Shown here in pieces: positions 1-11,867 of a stretch of DNA of 64,000 nt (its first letter is position 1; every line of letters begins with the position of its first letter). The stretch covers positions 496,001-560,000 of the forward strand of contig NEEC01000018.1 of the NCBI GenBank assembly GCA_002189035.1, written 5' to 3'. The DNA is from Utricularia gibba (lineage: Eukaryota > Streptophyta > Magnoliopsida > Lamiales > Lentibulariaceae). A program made the translations under genes and the position numbers. The notes below the pieces were generated by a model that ran no database searches, was not told the DNA's origin, and saw nothing but the letters and a program-made list of their open reading frames with translations.

Positions 1-885
1 TGACAGAAAACTTGCTAAGAAGCAACCAAAGTCAAGGATGCGTGGAGTAGTTATTGTTGATGTATTGTGGTTTGGGAATGCAGCGGAGCGTAATTTTCAA
101 CATAGGCTAATGCCAAATTGGCTTAAAAGGAATGAATCATGGAACAAGAACTACATAATTATTCCAATATGGATGGAGTAAGTAATGCTTATATGTATTT
201 TGCTTTTGGTTTCATATAAGTCATATTATATGAACTTTATTTTCGTAGGGGCCATTATGATTTAGCTATATTCTGTAATTTGGGATGCAAAGAAAATCGA
301 TGTGTTCTTGTACTTAATTCACTGCACTTAGACTACCAAAAAGGGCGTGAAGCTGCCATCCGCAGGTATTTTTTGTTTAGGATGATCCTAAATGACATAT
401 AGGTTGGGTATCTAATTGATTTCACTTAGGTTGCTTTCTGTGATCCTCATAGCGAATGGGGAAACTGAGGAGGATGCTTTAAAGGTTTTGATTCATTGGC
501 CTTTGATGAGTAATATGTAGTGATGTTGTTTCGCTTCATAGTACAAACGTTATTGTTGTGTTGATTTGACAGGTGCCTTTACAAGAGGGGGGATCTGAGT
601 GTGGGATTTATACGTTGATGTACTTCGACTTATTCATAGCATAGAAACCGGAGAAATACATACTAGATGGTTATCCTCACTTTGTAAGTAATGACTTCTC
701 ATAAGTATTTTAAATATCATTTCATATCATCTAGTAATTTATCTCTTATTTTATAGATGGTTCCGGAGTGGTTTACTGATGATGAAATTCGAAAGTTTGC
801 ACAAGATATGCGAATTCCACGCCATCGACGCAACATTTCAGATGTGGGAACACAAGAGGGTGAAAAGATGGATTCTTATCTTTGA
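1..885 (+). pseudogene. Ulp1-type (C48) cysteine protease, C-terminal catalytic part, left end cut by window
   Basis: Five exons can be joined in one frame with GT-AG introns: 1-177, 249-365, 430-484, 573-683 and 757-885. The translation shows the Ulp1/SENP fold signature in order: a GHYDLAIF block with the catalytic His, VLNSLHLDY where the usual catalytic Asp is Asn, then VPLQEGGSECGIYTLMYF with the oxyanion Gln and nucleophilic Cys, and a WFTDDEI tail. Family members cleave SUMO or related conjugates; many plant copies are carried by Mutator-like elements. A TAG codon at 642-644 interrupts the frame 13 codons after the catalytic Cys, unless an unseen splice avoids it, so I call it a pseudogene or transposon-borne remnant. 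The 5' part lies outside the window. Family assignment is firm; status is inferred. Confidence 0.75.
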
Positions 886-2430
886 GTTATTAGCACTGGT
901 TATAATTATCTAAATTTACTTATGAAACATTGTTGATCTCTTTTGTTCAATGAATATATATCTTAGCAGTAGGGGAAGCTCGGCCAGATTACCTAAATCC
1001 ATAAATTCATAAATCCACTTGCCCATTATAGATAATAATTATTATTTTGATTTTATGTTCTTCAACTGAGTTTACTCAATTGTAATTCTAGCAATTGTTA
1101 GAAAAAAAAAATCATTGAGGTGTTAACATTAAATTTATTCAAAATTTGATTTTAAACTTAAATATTTAGTAATAAATGTTCGAATTTATTATAATTATAA
1201 GTATTAATGAGTTAACATTCAATTTATTGTATACTTTTTACATCAAAATAATATTTTCAACGTAAAATTCAACTTTAAATTCTATTAGATTTCTCCCAAG
1301 AATCCAAATTTAAACTCTAAATTCGTATTCATTTTACTTCCATAAATTTTAAGAATTTTTATTTTATTTTAAAGACCATTAAACTGATAAAATAATTATA
1401 TATATAGACATATTTTTCTATTATTTTAGGATTATAGTGATATGTTTAATAAATAGTGATAAGAAATGTATATTATTGAAAAAGTCGAACAATATATTAT
1501 TAGTAAGTTAAGTCAATACAAACTTTCCAATGCTCTTTTAATCATAATCATAATTATAAATATATTCACCCAAATAGAATATTATTGAACAAATCCAACA
1601 ATATTTGATTACAAAAAAGGGGCACTACATGATGAAAAACAAGATTTGATATTCAACAACACCATTATCAAAAGAAATTGACAACAAAATTCCCAATGAA
1701 CATTGAATGATTTATTTGTGGAATGAGTGTTGCCAACTTAAAAAATTTTAAATGATTATAATATTTTTATAAGAATTAATCACATCATATTCTCATTTTA
1801 TGAACTCATATTTTTTAAAAATTCAAATTTTTAAATCAATTTTATTATCTTATTTTTCATTTAATTGACAAGTTCTAATATCAATGTAACCATCTTTATA
1901 AACACTTTAATTTTTTTTAAAAAAATCAAACATGGTTCAATATAGATCAAAATGCATATGGTAGTTGGGTCAAAACAATCAAAAAAAAGATAACATTCAA
2001 CCAAAGTAGCTCCATCCACAAGAACGTTAGGATCAAAACCACATAATTGAAAATGTTAATTGAGTCAAAATAGTTCTAAATAAAATTTATTAGATTAAAA
2101 AAGTTATAAAAAATATTTGTTGAGTCAAAAGTGTAGATCACATAGGTCAACATAATCAGATCAGAAAAACAGTGGATCATACAAGTTAGATTGGCTCAAA
2201 ATACGTAGATCAAAATGAATAAACAGAATAAACAGTAAGGTCACAACTGCCATCACCCCAATTCCAAATATTCAGTGTGATTGGCTAATCTCAAGGGGGG
2301 TGGTATTAAAGATTCCTTATCTACCTTGGGTCAGTATTAGCATCTAGACCTACTACAGCCAATAACTGACCTTGAAAAGGACCTTTTAAAAAAAATCCAT
2401 TTACTCCAAATAGAGGTCTAAACCCTTGTA
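886..2430. other. AT-rich spacer without recognisable gene
   Basis: Low-complexity A/T-rich DNA with stops in all frames. Around 1930-2220 there are loose repetitions of a theme like 'gttgagtcaaaa'/'agatcaaaat', suggesting decayed repeat DNA. No family recognised. Confidence 0.5.
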
Positions 2431-2574
2431 AAAAACCATATCTTCATGGAATCTAAAAATCCAAAGACCTTCATTTTTCCCTCTAGCAACATACATCAGT
2501 TGAGGAAAAGATCTATTGGTGAACTCATGCCTGGAAAATAGTCAAAGAAAGCTAAAGGCATTCCTAAGATTAAT

Positions 2575-2802
2575 TTGTGCAAGACATATGGGGTAGATGG
2601 CCATAACTCACGAACTTGCTCAAAAAACAAATCATCACCACTAGTGGCCAACACAACATCAAATGTAAACAACACTCAACCAGTTGGGAATGAAGTTGAA
2701 CCTATCCATGGGAAGGCTAAAATTTCCTTACAACATGAGTCTGATCATGAACAAGTTATGCAGACAGAAGCAGATGATAGAGCTACTCGACATGATGTAT
2801 AA
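2575..2802 (+). pseudogene. Mutator-like transposase zinc-knuckle tail remnant
   Basis: The frame reads LCKTYGVDGHNSRTCSK near its start. This resembles the C-terminal CX2CX4HX4C knuckle that follows the SWIM domain in MuDR/FAR1-type transposases, with the second Cys replaced by Tyr. The stretch just upstream (about 2490-2575) carries a stop in the same direction and no clear transposase core, so only a decayed tail is present. It is on the same strand as the Ulp1-like fragment 1.7 kb away, a pairing seen in Ulp1-carrying Mutator elements. Assignment rests on one short motif. Confidence 0.4.
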
Positions 2803-3388
2803 TCACAACCTAAGTTAGTTGAGAACGGGACAATTGACATTAGTGAAACACTTGTCACTCTATTATCTATATAAATGGCATGTAAGACTTGTGAAATTAC
2901 AGATTGATATATCTCCAACCTTTGATTGCAACATATTATTATACTCTTGCAATTGCATATTTGTTTTTTATACACTTCTTCTCTCTTGCTTACTATAATT
3001 TTAAACTCTTACAAAGTATTACCTATCGAGTTCTAATTCTGGAATGCTGATTCCAATTAGCATTTCTGTCTGGACAAAGGTTCATGGTAATTTGAACACA
3101 TGTTATCACCCCATATGCCCAAATGTTGAATTTAAAAATACATTTTCTTGTTTTTTAAAATGAAATCCAAATGCAGTATGACAATTTCAAAGTGCCAAAG
3201 ACACGATTTCATTGTCAATTGTCCGATAAAGTTAGATTCCAAAGGCTTACGAGATAAGCTCCAAGTCGAGATAGCAACAGTGAAGTATGTATAATTATTC
3301 AAATGCATGGACCGAAGTCGTGTCTAAGTTTAGGGAGAACATGTTGAATGATGTTCTAACATATTGATAGCAAGGGATTTTAATTTTC
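2803..3388. other. Spacer downstream of the NAC gene
   Basis: No coding signal. It would contain the 3' untranslated region and polyadenylation site of the minus-strand NAC gene; no clear AATAAA-type signal decides the end. Confidence 0.4.
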
Positions 3389-4388
3389 TTAACTTATTTT
3401 TGGCTTGCTTCCTGTGGAAGTAACTCCGATGAAAGGAGCCCCTCCTCCACCGCCGTGAACGATGTAATCCCTCATCGTCGGTGCCATGCCGTCATCATCA
3501 TCGCAGGAGATGAAGGCTGTCGCAGCGGCGTCTTTGTAATAATTCACGATGCACTCCGTCGTGTCCCCGGATTTCCCGCAGTGGCGGGGCTGCGTCTGGT
3601 AGAACACCTTGGAGATCACTAGCTCGCCGTCGTTCTCCTGTTCGTTGTCGCCGAGATGGTACTGGTGCATCACCCAGTTGGTCTTCTCCGGCTTCTTCTG
3701 GCGGCCGTAGTTGGTGTACAAGACGAGTATTTTCTTGTAGCCCTTCAGTTTCCCGGCGGAGGAAACCGGTCTAGTCTTACCGGTTTTATGCCACCGGGTC
3801 TCCCCGCCATCCGCATCCGTGTCGACTCTCCTCCTCTTCCGTGTCCCCGTCGTGTATGCCCTCGACGGCCGGTAGAAAAAGTGCCGGACTTGCCCGTCCT
3901 TGCTCACTCCTGTCAACATTGAGAGGTTATTTACATACTTCCTGCACACACAAATTCCAAGAGTTCCACCTGGTAACTTCTGCGGATGCGTATAACAAAT
4001 TCCATTTTCACCGTCGATGGTAGGGATGAATTCATCGATCAAGGGATGAAGCCTTCTTGGATCACCCAACACTTTAGCTTCCAAGTGCTGAAGAATTTCT
4101 TGATCCGATGGATCAAACTTCACCCCGGCTGGCAGATCCCGCAATCCGCCCCCAACCTGCAACCCAAAAGAGTGTTAAATTCAATCCATGGCAGATCACT
4201 CATCGGGTTTTGAAGTTTTTTTTGACTGCTAAAAGAAATAAATAGAGTGTTATTGTATGTGTGAACCTGGGTGACCTGATGATGTCGGAGCTGGAAGGTG
4301 TTGCCACAAGAAGGGCAGCAGATGAAGGTATCCTCCTCCCCTCTTCGTGTTGGAAGTTGGGTCGGTGATCATCGATGCACCATCTCAT
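3389..4388 (-). CDS. NAC transcription factor, SND2/NAC073-like, with a one-base frame defect in exon 1
   Basis: Nuclear DNA-binding protein of the NAC subgroup that regulates secondary wall genes. Proposed exons (transcript order): 4388-4267, 4156-3970, 3909-3389. The opening MRWCIDD and a CPSCG motif before [23 protein letters not shown] match the SND2-type N-terminus. Then come [51 protein letters not shown] and [13 protein letters not shown], the DNA-contact and dimer parts of the NAC fold. The 60-nt segment 3910-3969 has GT...AG ends and interrupts a conserved LPG|VSKDG junction; it is a multiple of three, so it reads through if retained. Exon 1 is 122 nt where 123 is needed: the frame of the start ATG and that of CPSCG differ, so one base is missing between about 4320 and 4365. 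Either the gene is damaged or the assembly is. Confidence 0.8.
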
Positions 4389-6799
4389 TTCTGCTGTTTT
4401 GGTGGCGGTAATCCCATGAGAAGTCAGTAGTGGGTCGGCGTCATCCAAAGGCGGGAGCATCAAAATTGATAACACAACAAAAGAAAAAGGAGGAGGAGAT
4501 CCAGGCCAGGCCAGGCGGGGTGCAGAAAGCGAGAAGATTTCGCTTTGTTCCTTGAAGTCCCTGCAAGGAAAGCAGCGATTCTCCGACAGCAGCAGCAGAC
4601 GTGGAAGGAAGAGATCAGAGGCACTGCTGGTTGGTTGTTATAACCGAGAACAGGAAGAAGAAGAAGAAGAGCAGGGCAGGGCAGGGTATTGCTTGGACGT
4701 CACGTTTGCTTCTGGTTGTATTCGTATCACACTTGTGGTTTGAGGCAACAAACCGACTTTGCCCCCCGCCCCCACACTTTTATTAAATTAAAAATATATT
4801 TTTTATTTCACTTGTTTTTTTAATTGAAATGCATAACGCCATCAACCCAACAACTGCCGGACAACCGCTTCAAATGCATGAGTAGGAGTTTACTCCACCA
4901 CTCATCAAATCAATTCGTAACATCCTTTTTTCTTCATTATTATTATTATTAAAAAATGGGGCTCATTCCCAGGGTCGGACGTTTTACCTAAGCGTCCACT
5001 TGGAGTATTCAGGAATCCACAACTAGAGGACTGGTAGGGTGGTACCCCACCATCCACATTACTCTTTCTTCCTTTTTTATTTATTTATTTTGGAAATAAT
5101 ATCTTTATATAACGAATACAAATTATCCATGGGGATCAACCAGAAATAGATAGTAAAATTTAATGAAAGCAGAAGTGGGTCCCCTCTACTAGTCTGTTTT
5201 TTTTTTTTTTCCCACGAAACAAGAAGTTTAGAATTTATAGAGAGACGACATTTAAGTTGTTTGTATACAATTTATACCTTTTTTCCTAAATAGTGAGGGG
5301 TTGAACCATCAATGTTTTGTGTTGGTATATTAATAATAATAATATGGCATTATTTAATTAAAAAATAAATGTAATTACAAATTATATAAAAAGAAAAAAG
5401 AAAAAGAAAAGAACACGGGAAGACTAAGACGAGAACAGTGTTAGCATATTAAGTAGATGACATGTGTAGACTAGGAAAAGAAGAGCAGAATGGGTACTTG
5501 AATATGTTGTTGGATCATTGCAGCATATGCTCCTGCTTCAGCCCAGAAAATCAACATCAAATGAACAATCCCGCTAGAGGGAAGGATGCGGTTTATAATC
5601 TGTACTCCTTCCGTGATTTTCCATTCATCCGTTCCCCTGCTCTATTCCATTGAGGTGGTCCACTAGTTCCCTTTATCCTTAAAATCCGAGTCATCAGGAG
5701 GCACTGGTTTTCATTCAATGATCTGATCAACAAACTGGGAATGTATCAGTGATACCCATGCACCGTGTGCGCACCTGGATTCATTTGTGGTAGGCAATGG
5801 CTATTGTTGTTGTTGTTTCTTTTTTCTTTTTTTTTTAAATTATTAATTATTAATTATTAATTTTAATAATAAAATATTTATTTATTTAATCAAAATCTTA
5901 ATCAATTCACTTGATTTTCTCATATTTTCATATATTTTTATTTAAAATGTCTGATGATCATTCATTAATTATCATCATTATCTGTTATTCAAAATTGGAT
6001 GATCATGGTTCCTTGACTAATTTTTGTTTGTCGTTTATAAAATGTTCAATTTTTTTATTAAAATTATTTTATTTTAATATTTTTTAAAATTATCCTAATC
6101 CATGAATAATTTTTCTTCAAATCAAGAATTGATGTCCTAGAATCCGTGAATCGACGAATCTATGCACCTACACCTATATATCCTAGTCAACAACTCACCC
6201 TCATTGTCATAGGCTAAATTACAAAAATGGTCACTCTCATTGTCACAAAGTGTGTGTAAAAAATGGAACAACGTAAATCTTTTGTCTAAATAAATGAGAT
6301 ATAAAATGGCAATAGCTAGTTTTCTAAATTACACATATCTTACTCTTTATTGAATTAAACCGCATGACTTGAATTGCCATTTACCACATTAGCAAGCGTA
6401 GAATATACATGACTTGTTTGGCATATATTTTTTACGTAAAAAATTTCTTTTTGTTTCATTGCAAAGCACCATACAACATGAATTTGATTATGTGATATTT
6501 TTAATTACAATATAATAATAATAAATTTTATAAACAAAAGGAAAATCTAAGTCGTGTAGTTTGCACTAAAGCGCGCGCACACTGTATCATGTCAGCAGTC
6601 ACATTATGCACTTGATGAAGTGCCATTTTTTAATTAAAAATTTCCTTTTATTTTTAATAAAAATGATATATCAATAAAAATTCATTGATGCGGCATTTTA
6701 TATTTGAAATAATAAAATAATTATAATTTTATAAAAATAACGAAAAAAATAGGTCATTTAATTCAAATCTCACAAATATTTTTTTAATATTTTTAATTA
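4389..6799. other. Upstream region of the NAC gene and AT-rich spacer
   Basis: The first 400 bases are less AT-rich, with short GGCCA/GGGCA and GAA tandem runs (about 4500-4690), and probably contain leader and promoter of the minus-strand NAC gene. A moderately GC-balanced island at 5420-5770 holds no recognisable protein. The rest is AT-rich with homopolymers. Confidence 0.4.
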
Positions 6800-6975
6800 G
6801 GCCGTATTTGATTGGACATTTTACTTGAATTTAACTCTAAACTCATAAGTTTTGTGAGTTATAGGTAGATAAAAATAAACTCATCTATTACCTTTACATT
6901 CAATAGAAACCCCCCAAAATTGGAGGGAGGTGAATAAGGAAGTGATGGGTTTATTTAAACATAGTTCGTGTCTTC
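6800..6975. mobile_element. Decayed end of a PIF/Harbinger-like element
   Basis: Starts GGCCGTATTTGATTGG directly after a TTA-containing flank and continues into a GTAG-TAAAAATAAAC block and 'gggtttatttaaac', the same order of motifs as the left end of the well-preserved element at 56857. No matching opposite terminus was found, so it is a solo or badly eroded end. Confidence 0.4.
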
Positions 6976-8602
6976 CATTTTTACTCTTCACAGGTGATGC
7001 TCAAATTCAAGTTGCGATAATTGACAACGCCCGATTTTTACTATGCAAGTTATGCAAAGCAGAGAGTGGTCATCCAACTAGGTTATATTAGAATAGTTCA
7101 TGTGTTATGCTATCCGGATGAGTTTTTATTTTATTTTTTTATTCTAATGTAACCTAGTTCATGTGTTTTTATTTCCTTTTCTATTCCATTTGTGTCTTAT
7201 TAGTCCCAAAGCTCTCACATAATATTTCTTGGAGCATCAGATATAGAAACGTGGAATAAGGTCTTTACTTCTTCATTTTCTTTTATCTTCATTACATAAG
7301 AATCATTTGTATATGTTACTAGTTTGTTTCATATCAGTTAGGTTACCAATGTTTGATGTGGAAAGTTCGCTGTTAATTGTGATTGGTATCCCTTGTTTTT
7401 TTTTTTTTTATGAGCAATGCGAAATTTTGGATTCGATACATATGAAACATATGAATAATATATGAAAATAAATACATTTTTTTGTATACAATATATTAAT
7501 AATTTCAAATAAATTTTAATTTACTTTGTTATATCAATTGAATTTATTAGTACATTTATAAAATTATTTTTTTAATAATAATATGATAAATAATTCTATC
7601 TTATTATTATATTTTCAATAAACTTTTTAAATTATGTTACATAATTTTTTTAAATTAAGTATAATATTTAAAAATTTTATGAATAAATTGATTATATAAA
7701 TTCCATTATAAATCAAATATTAATAAAATACAAAATAAATAAATAAAATAAATAATATCTTACACTTATATGTACATAAATCACATGGAATAAATTAAAT
7801 GATAAATGTTTATTATTTAATTCATACTCATGTAATCCATAATTAAAATAGTATATCATTATACCATATAATTCATATCTATGTAATAAATAAACCAAAT
7901 AAGTGTGTTATTTGTTGTTTCTACGTATATGTTTTTATAATAATTATTGTTTTTTAATTTTTTGTTATATACATATAAATATTAAATAAATATTTATACA
8001 TAAAAAAATATATTTTTAATATAATTACATAAAAAATAATAAGAAAATTCAAAAGAATGATACTTGGATAATACTTTTAGAACTAGGGTATTCCACCAAA
8101 GAGGTCTATATGGTGCTAACAGAATTTATTTTAGGTTTAGTAAACGTACAAAATTTAATGTCAAGCATTTCATTCATTTTCGGGTTGTCATACACCATTT
8201 CAATGATTACATGCTATTTAGCGTAATTTTATTTTAGGTATAATTAATATATAACATTTGCTATACGCAAGTACCATGTTCATTCCAACCTGACATCAGT
8301 AAAGTATTGGATTGGATTGTGGAGCTTGGTTGAATTTTTGAAGGAATAGAGTTTCAATCAAGTACCACAAGACAACAACCTAAAAAGTATTTTTAATAAA
8401 ATTAAAAATAATTATGGAAAATTATTTTTTAAAAAAAATTAAAAATAATTATGGAAAAATATATTTTTAATAAAATTAAAAATAAATTGTATTTTTTTAA
8501 TAGAATTCATTTATTTTTATTAACTAAACTGTTTTAAATTCTAAATGATTTACCATGGACCTTCCGACGAGGAAGAGTTGGCGGGCCGATCCGTCCCTTG
8601 GT
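6976..8602. other. AT-rich spacer
   Basis: Extremely AT-rich, especially 7440-8050 and 8380-8550, where 'aaaaattaaaaataattatgg' style segments repeat in tandem around 8400-8470. No coding signal. Confidence 0.5.
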
Positions 8603-8608
8603 CACGTG
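8603..8608 (+). promoter_or_regulatory. G-box CACGTG upstream of the PARN-like gene
   Basis: Perfect palindromic CACGTG about 85 bases before the start codon, followed by AGCCCAATAAG. G-boxes bind bZIP/bHLH factors; function here is inferred from position only. Confidence 0.45.
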
Positions 8609-8692
8609 TAGAAAGCCCAATAAGCTTTTTGCCTCTCCCTCCCCTGGAGAGTTTCATGTTAATTGGTATTGCAGCGAAGTGAGCGGAGAAGA

Positions 8693-11624
8693 ATGATGAC
8701 AACCTTTTTCATGCGTTGGGGCCTTCTCCGGGCCGGAACCGGAACCCGAAATCGACTTGCCTCCGTCACGCATTCAGTATGCACGGCCGCGTCACCGCCG
8801 GAATTGTCTTTGAAGAATGTGACCAAGTCAAATTTCGAGCCGGCTCTCGCGGAACTGCGGCGGCACATAAGAGAAGCCGACTTCGTCGCGATCGACTTGG
8901 AGATGACCGGAGTGACCAGCGCTCCTTGGCGGGAGATATTTGTGTTTGACCGCAGCGATATCCAGTATTTGAAAATAAAAGACTCCGCCGAGAAGTTCGC
9001 CGTCATTCAGTTCGGCGTTTGTCCATTCAAATGGAATTCACAAAGCGATTGCTTTGTTGCTCATCCGTAAGTCATCTACGATAATTTCTAAATTCAGGTG
9101 TCGTAGTGGCAAATTAAAATGCTTAACTTCTCCCGTCATGTAGGTTTTTTTTTTTTTTGCTTGCTCGACTTGGTGTTCCTCAGTTATAAAACTTATGCGC
9201 TTTAGCTGTAATTAAGTTTCTTCAACCAGTAGTTAACTCTTTCTTTTTTTTCCCGGGGGGGGGGGGGGGTTTGCAATATTTTCCAGGTTCAACTTTTATA
9301 TATTCCCACGGAAAGAGCTTCCGGATCCGATTGGCAGTTCTTGCAATGAGTTTCTGTGCCAAACAAGCTCGCTGGAGTTCTTGGTCAGATACCATTTTGA
9401 TTTTAATACTTGCATTAATGAAGGTGAAGTATCCTGGAAATTGTTCTCTTGAAATGACTTGAAGAGTCATTCTTGTTGTGTTAGTAACCGTTATTTAGAA
9501 TTTTACACTATTAAATAATCTCAGGAATATCTTATTTATCCAGAAGCCAAGAGTTGGAAGCATTGGAACAGGTAGACGCTGCACACAGGGATGAGTTTTC
9601 ATCTTTGAACCTGAGAAAAGGTGAAGATGGAAAGTTAGTTAGAATGGCGGATGTTTTATTTGTCGAAAGAATGAAGATCACAATCAGAGAATGGTATTTG
9701 AGTATGAGAGTGGGATATCAAAGTTCTTCGAGTTCTATAAGTTTAATGAACTCCGTTCCTAGATTTCAGACTACCTTTTTAGGCATTCGTCCTGCCCTTG
9801 TGCTGAGTAGCATGAATTCACGTCAGCTGAGGTTGACTAAGTCGGTAATACATTTTTATACTTCTTTTGTGTCTGCAAATAACCTCATCAACAATGCTAA
9901 CGTTGCTCAGTCTGAAATCTAGTCTAGTTTTTTTTTTCTTAATAAATGTTCTCATTCTTGCTTGTGTAAATCAGGTAATTGTGAAGCATTTTCAAGATCT
10001 TTGCTATGTGGATGCCATTAGTGATACAACCTTTTCCCAACCATTGCTTGTCTACACAGAATCCGTTGCAGATAGGGATTTGTTGAATGTGAGTCTGTCC
10101 CCCCCCCCCCCCCCCCTCCCCCCCAAGTCTTGCTTCCAAGCATTTCATTTTACATCTTTGTACTTTTTTCTTGTAGAAGGAGATTAAATCATGTCGACAG
10201 CAGAAGGCTGAACAAAAAATTAAAGGTGCAGTTGGGTTCCGACATGTTATCGATCTTCTGTCTTCAGAGAGAAAGTTGATAGTTGGCCATAATTGCTTTC
10301 TTGGTATGATATTTTTCAGTGGGTCTCATTGTAGGCACTTTGTTTTGTTTGTGTTTTCTTCTCTTTCACTCAATCGTTTTTATAATTCCCTTGCTTGACT
10401 ACTGTTTTACAATTTTATGCCAGATCTTGCACACATTTACAGCAAGTTTTTTGGTCCTCTTCCTTCAACTATTGAGGAGTTTGTGACATCCCTTCAGATA
10501 CATTTCCCTTTTATAATCGACACCAAACTGCTGCTAAATTCTGATGATGCATTATTACGTATCATGAACAAAGCTGGTACTTCACTTGACAGAGCGTTTA
10601 ACTTGCTTTGTCAACCTGTTGCACCAACTGGCACAAGCAGTTTTGGAAACAAGCCAAGTCCCAAAGTGGAAATTCATGTGGATGATCTAAGGTTACATTT
10701 CCATCTACCATAGCAACATTCTTTGTTTTCACAATGTTAACTCACTGGTGTATCAGCTTGTTTTTTTCGTGGCTGCATTACGCATTTTCTTATTTACCAC
10801 TTTTGAACAATATGTGGCTTTGGATAATTTAATTCAGGTCTTCTCCACTTGCATTTCCGACGTTGTTCCTCAGTTCCACCAACTTTGTGTACTATATCCA
10901 TGACTGTTGAACATCAGGATAATGGTTTCAAACTATTGTTTTCAGGTTTTCAATCTGGAATCCAGGGACTAAGCATGAAGCAGGATACGATGCATTCATG
11001 ACAGGATGCATCTTTTCTCAAGCCTGTTATCATTTAGGGATTAATTACGGATATGGTGCAGCCCATTTTGTTCAAAATGAGAAGCTGAAAAGTTACATCA
11101 ATCGTTTATATGTCAGTTGGATAAATGGAGACATCATTAATCTGGAAACAGGGAAAACAGTTTTGTCGTCTCGAAAGCCCACCAGTTTCAAGATTGAGTT
11201 CTCCAGAATAATTATATTGTGGGGAGAAGCATCAAAGCTCCAAATGAAGGACATCAAATGTTGTTTTTCTAAAGCTTTTGGCATCGGTTCTGTTACTTCT
11301 TTCTACCATTTGGATGAAACTGCCATCCTTCTACAGTTCAGCAAGGAGGAATTCGTTGCCAAGTTCCTCCAGCTGATGGAAACCTTGCAAAGTGTGAATA
11401 ACCCTATTTCTGTTCTGCATCCTTTGACCAAAATATTTGATGGTAACCGAGTTCATGCGGGGACTTACGAGATGTATAAAGAGATATGTCAGTCACCTAT
11501 ATCGGAAGTGATGTTCTTAAACCAGGCTCAAGCGGTGTTGGCCTCAGTTCTGATTCAGAAAGTTGAAGCGGATACAACCTCTGAAGATAAATTACAGTGC
11601 TTTGAAGCACAGTTGAGCAAGTAA
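8693..11624 (+). CDS. Poly(A)-specific ribonuclease PARN-like, 672 aa
   Basis: A 3' exonuclease of the DEDDh/CAF1 family that shortens poly(A) tails; in plants a PARN of this type controls mitochondrial mRNA polyadenylation. Exons: 8693-9066, 9287-9423, 9525-9844, 9975-10088, 10177-10303, 10424-10691, 10946-11624; all introns are GT-AG and the sum is 673 codons with no break. Catalytic residues are visible: Asp68 and Glu70 in AIDLEMTG, Asp358 in GHNCFLD, His457 and Asp462 in KHEAGYDAF. The first 35 residues are rich in Arg, Ser and Thr and lack acids, fitting a mitochondrial presequence. I start at the first ATG of the tandem pair; the reading frame upstream has no ATG. Complete and apparently functional. 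Assignment to PARN versus its close plant paralogue is less certain than the family. Confidence 0.93.
9255..9269 (+). repeat. Poly-G tract in intron 1 of the PARN-like gene
   Basis: Fifteen consecutive G, preceded by a T-rich run and CCC, 17 bases before the exon 2 acceptor. Confidence 0.9.
10099..10124 (+). repeat. Poly-C tract in intron 4 of the PARN-like gene
   Basis: Eighteen C, one T, seven C, starting ten bases after the exon 4 donor. With the poly-G run in intron 1 it makes two long G/C homopolymers in one pre-mRNA. Confidence 0.9.
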
Positions 11625-11867
11625 AACTTGTTTCTCCTCTCCTCGAATTATAGTGATCTCCTTCATTAGGGTGTTTGAAAATCTAGCGATCCCTCTGAAG
11701 GGAGAGTTTTTTATGGAATGAATTCATGAAGTGGGAAGATGATAAATGCATCCAGAAACAAGGAAATTCTGATGACAGGTTAAAATACTGAAACAGCCTA
11801 AGCCCAATACAGGCTTGGAGAGAATCAGAACAATGAAAACATCTAAACGAAGAACGGGAATGCTCTC

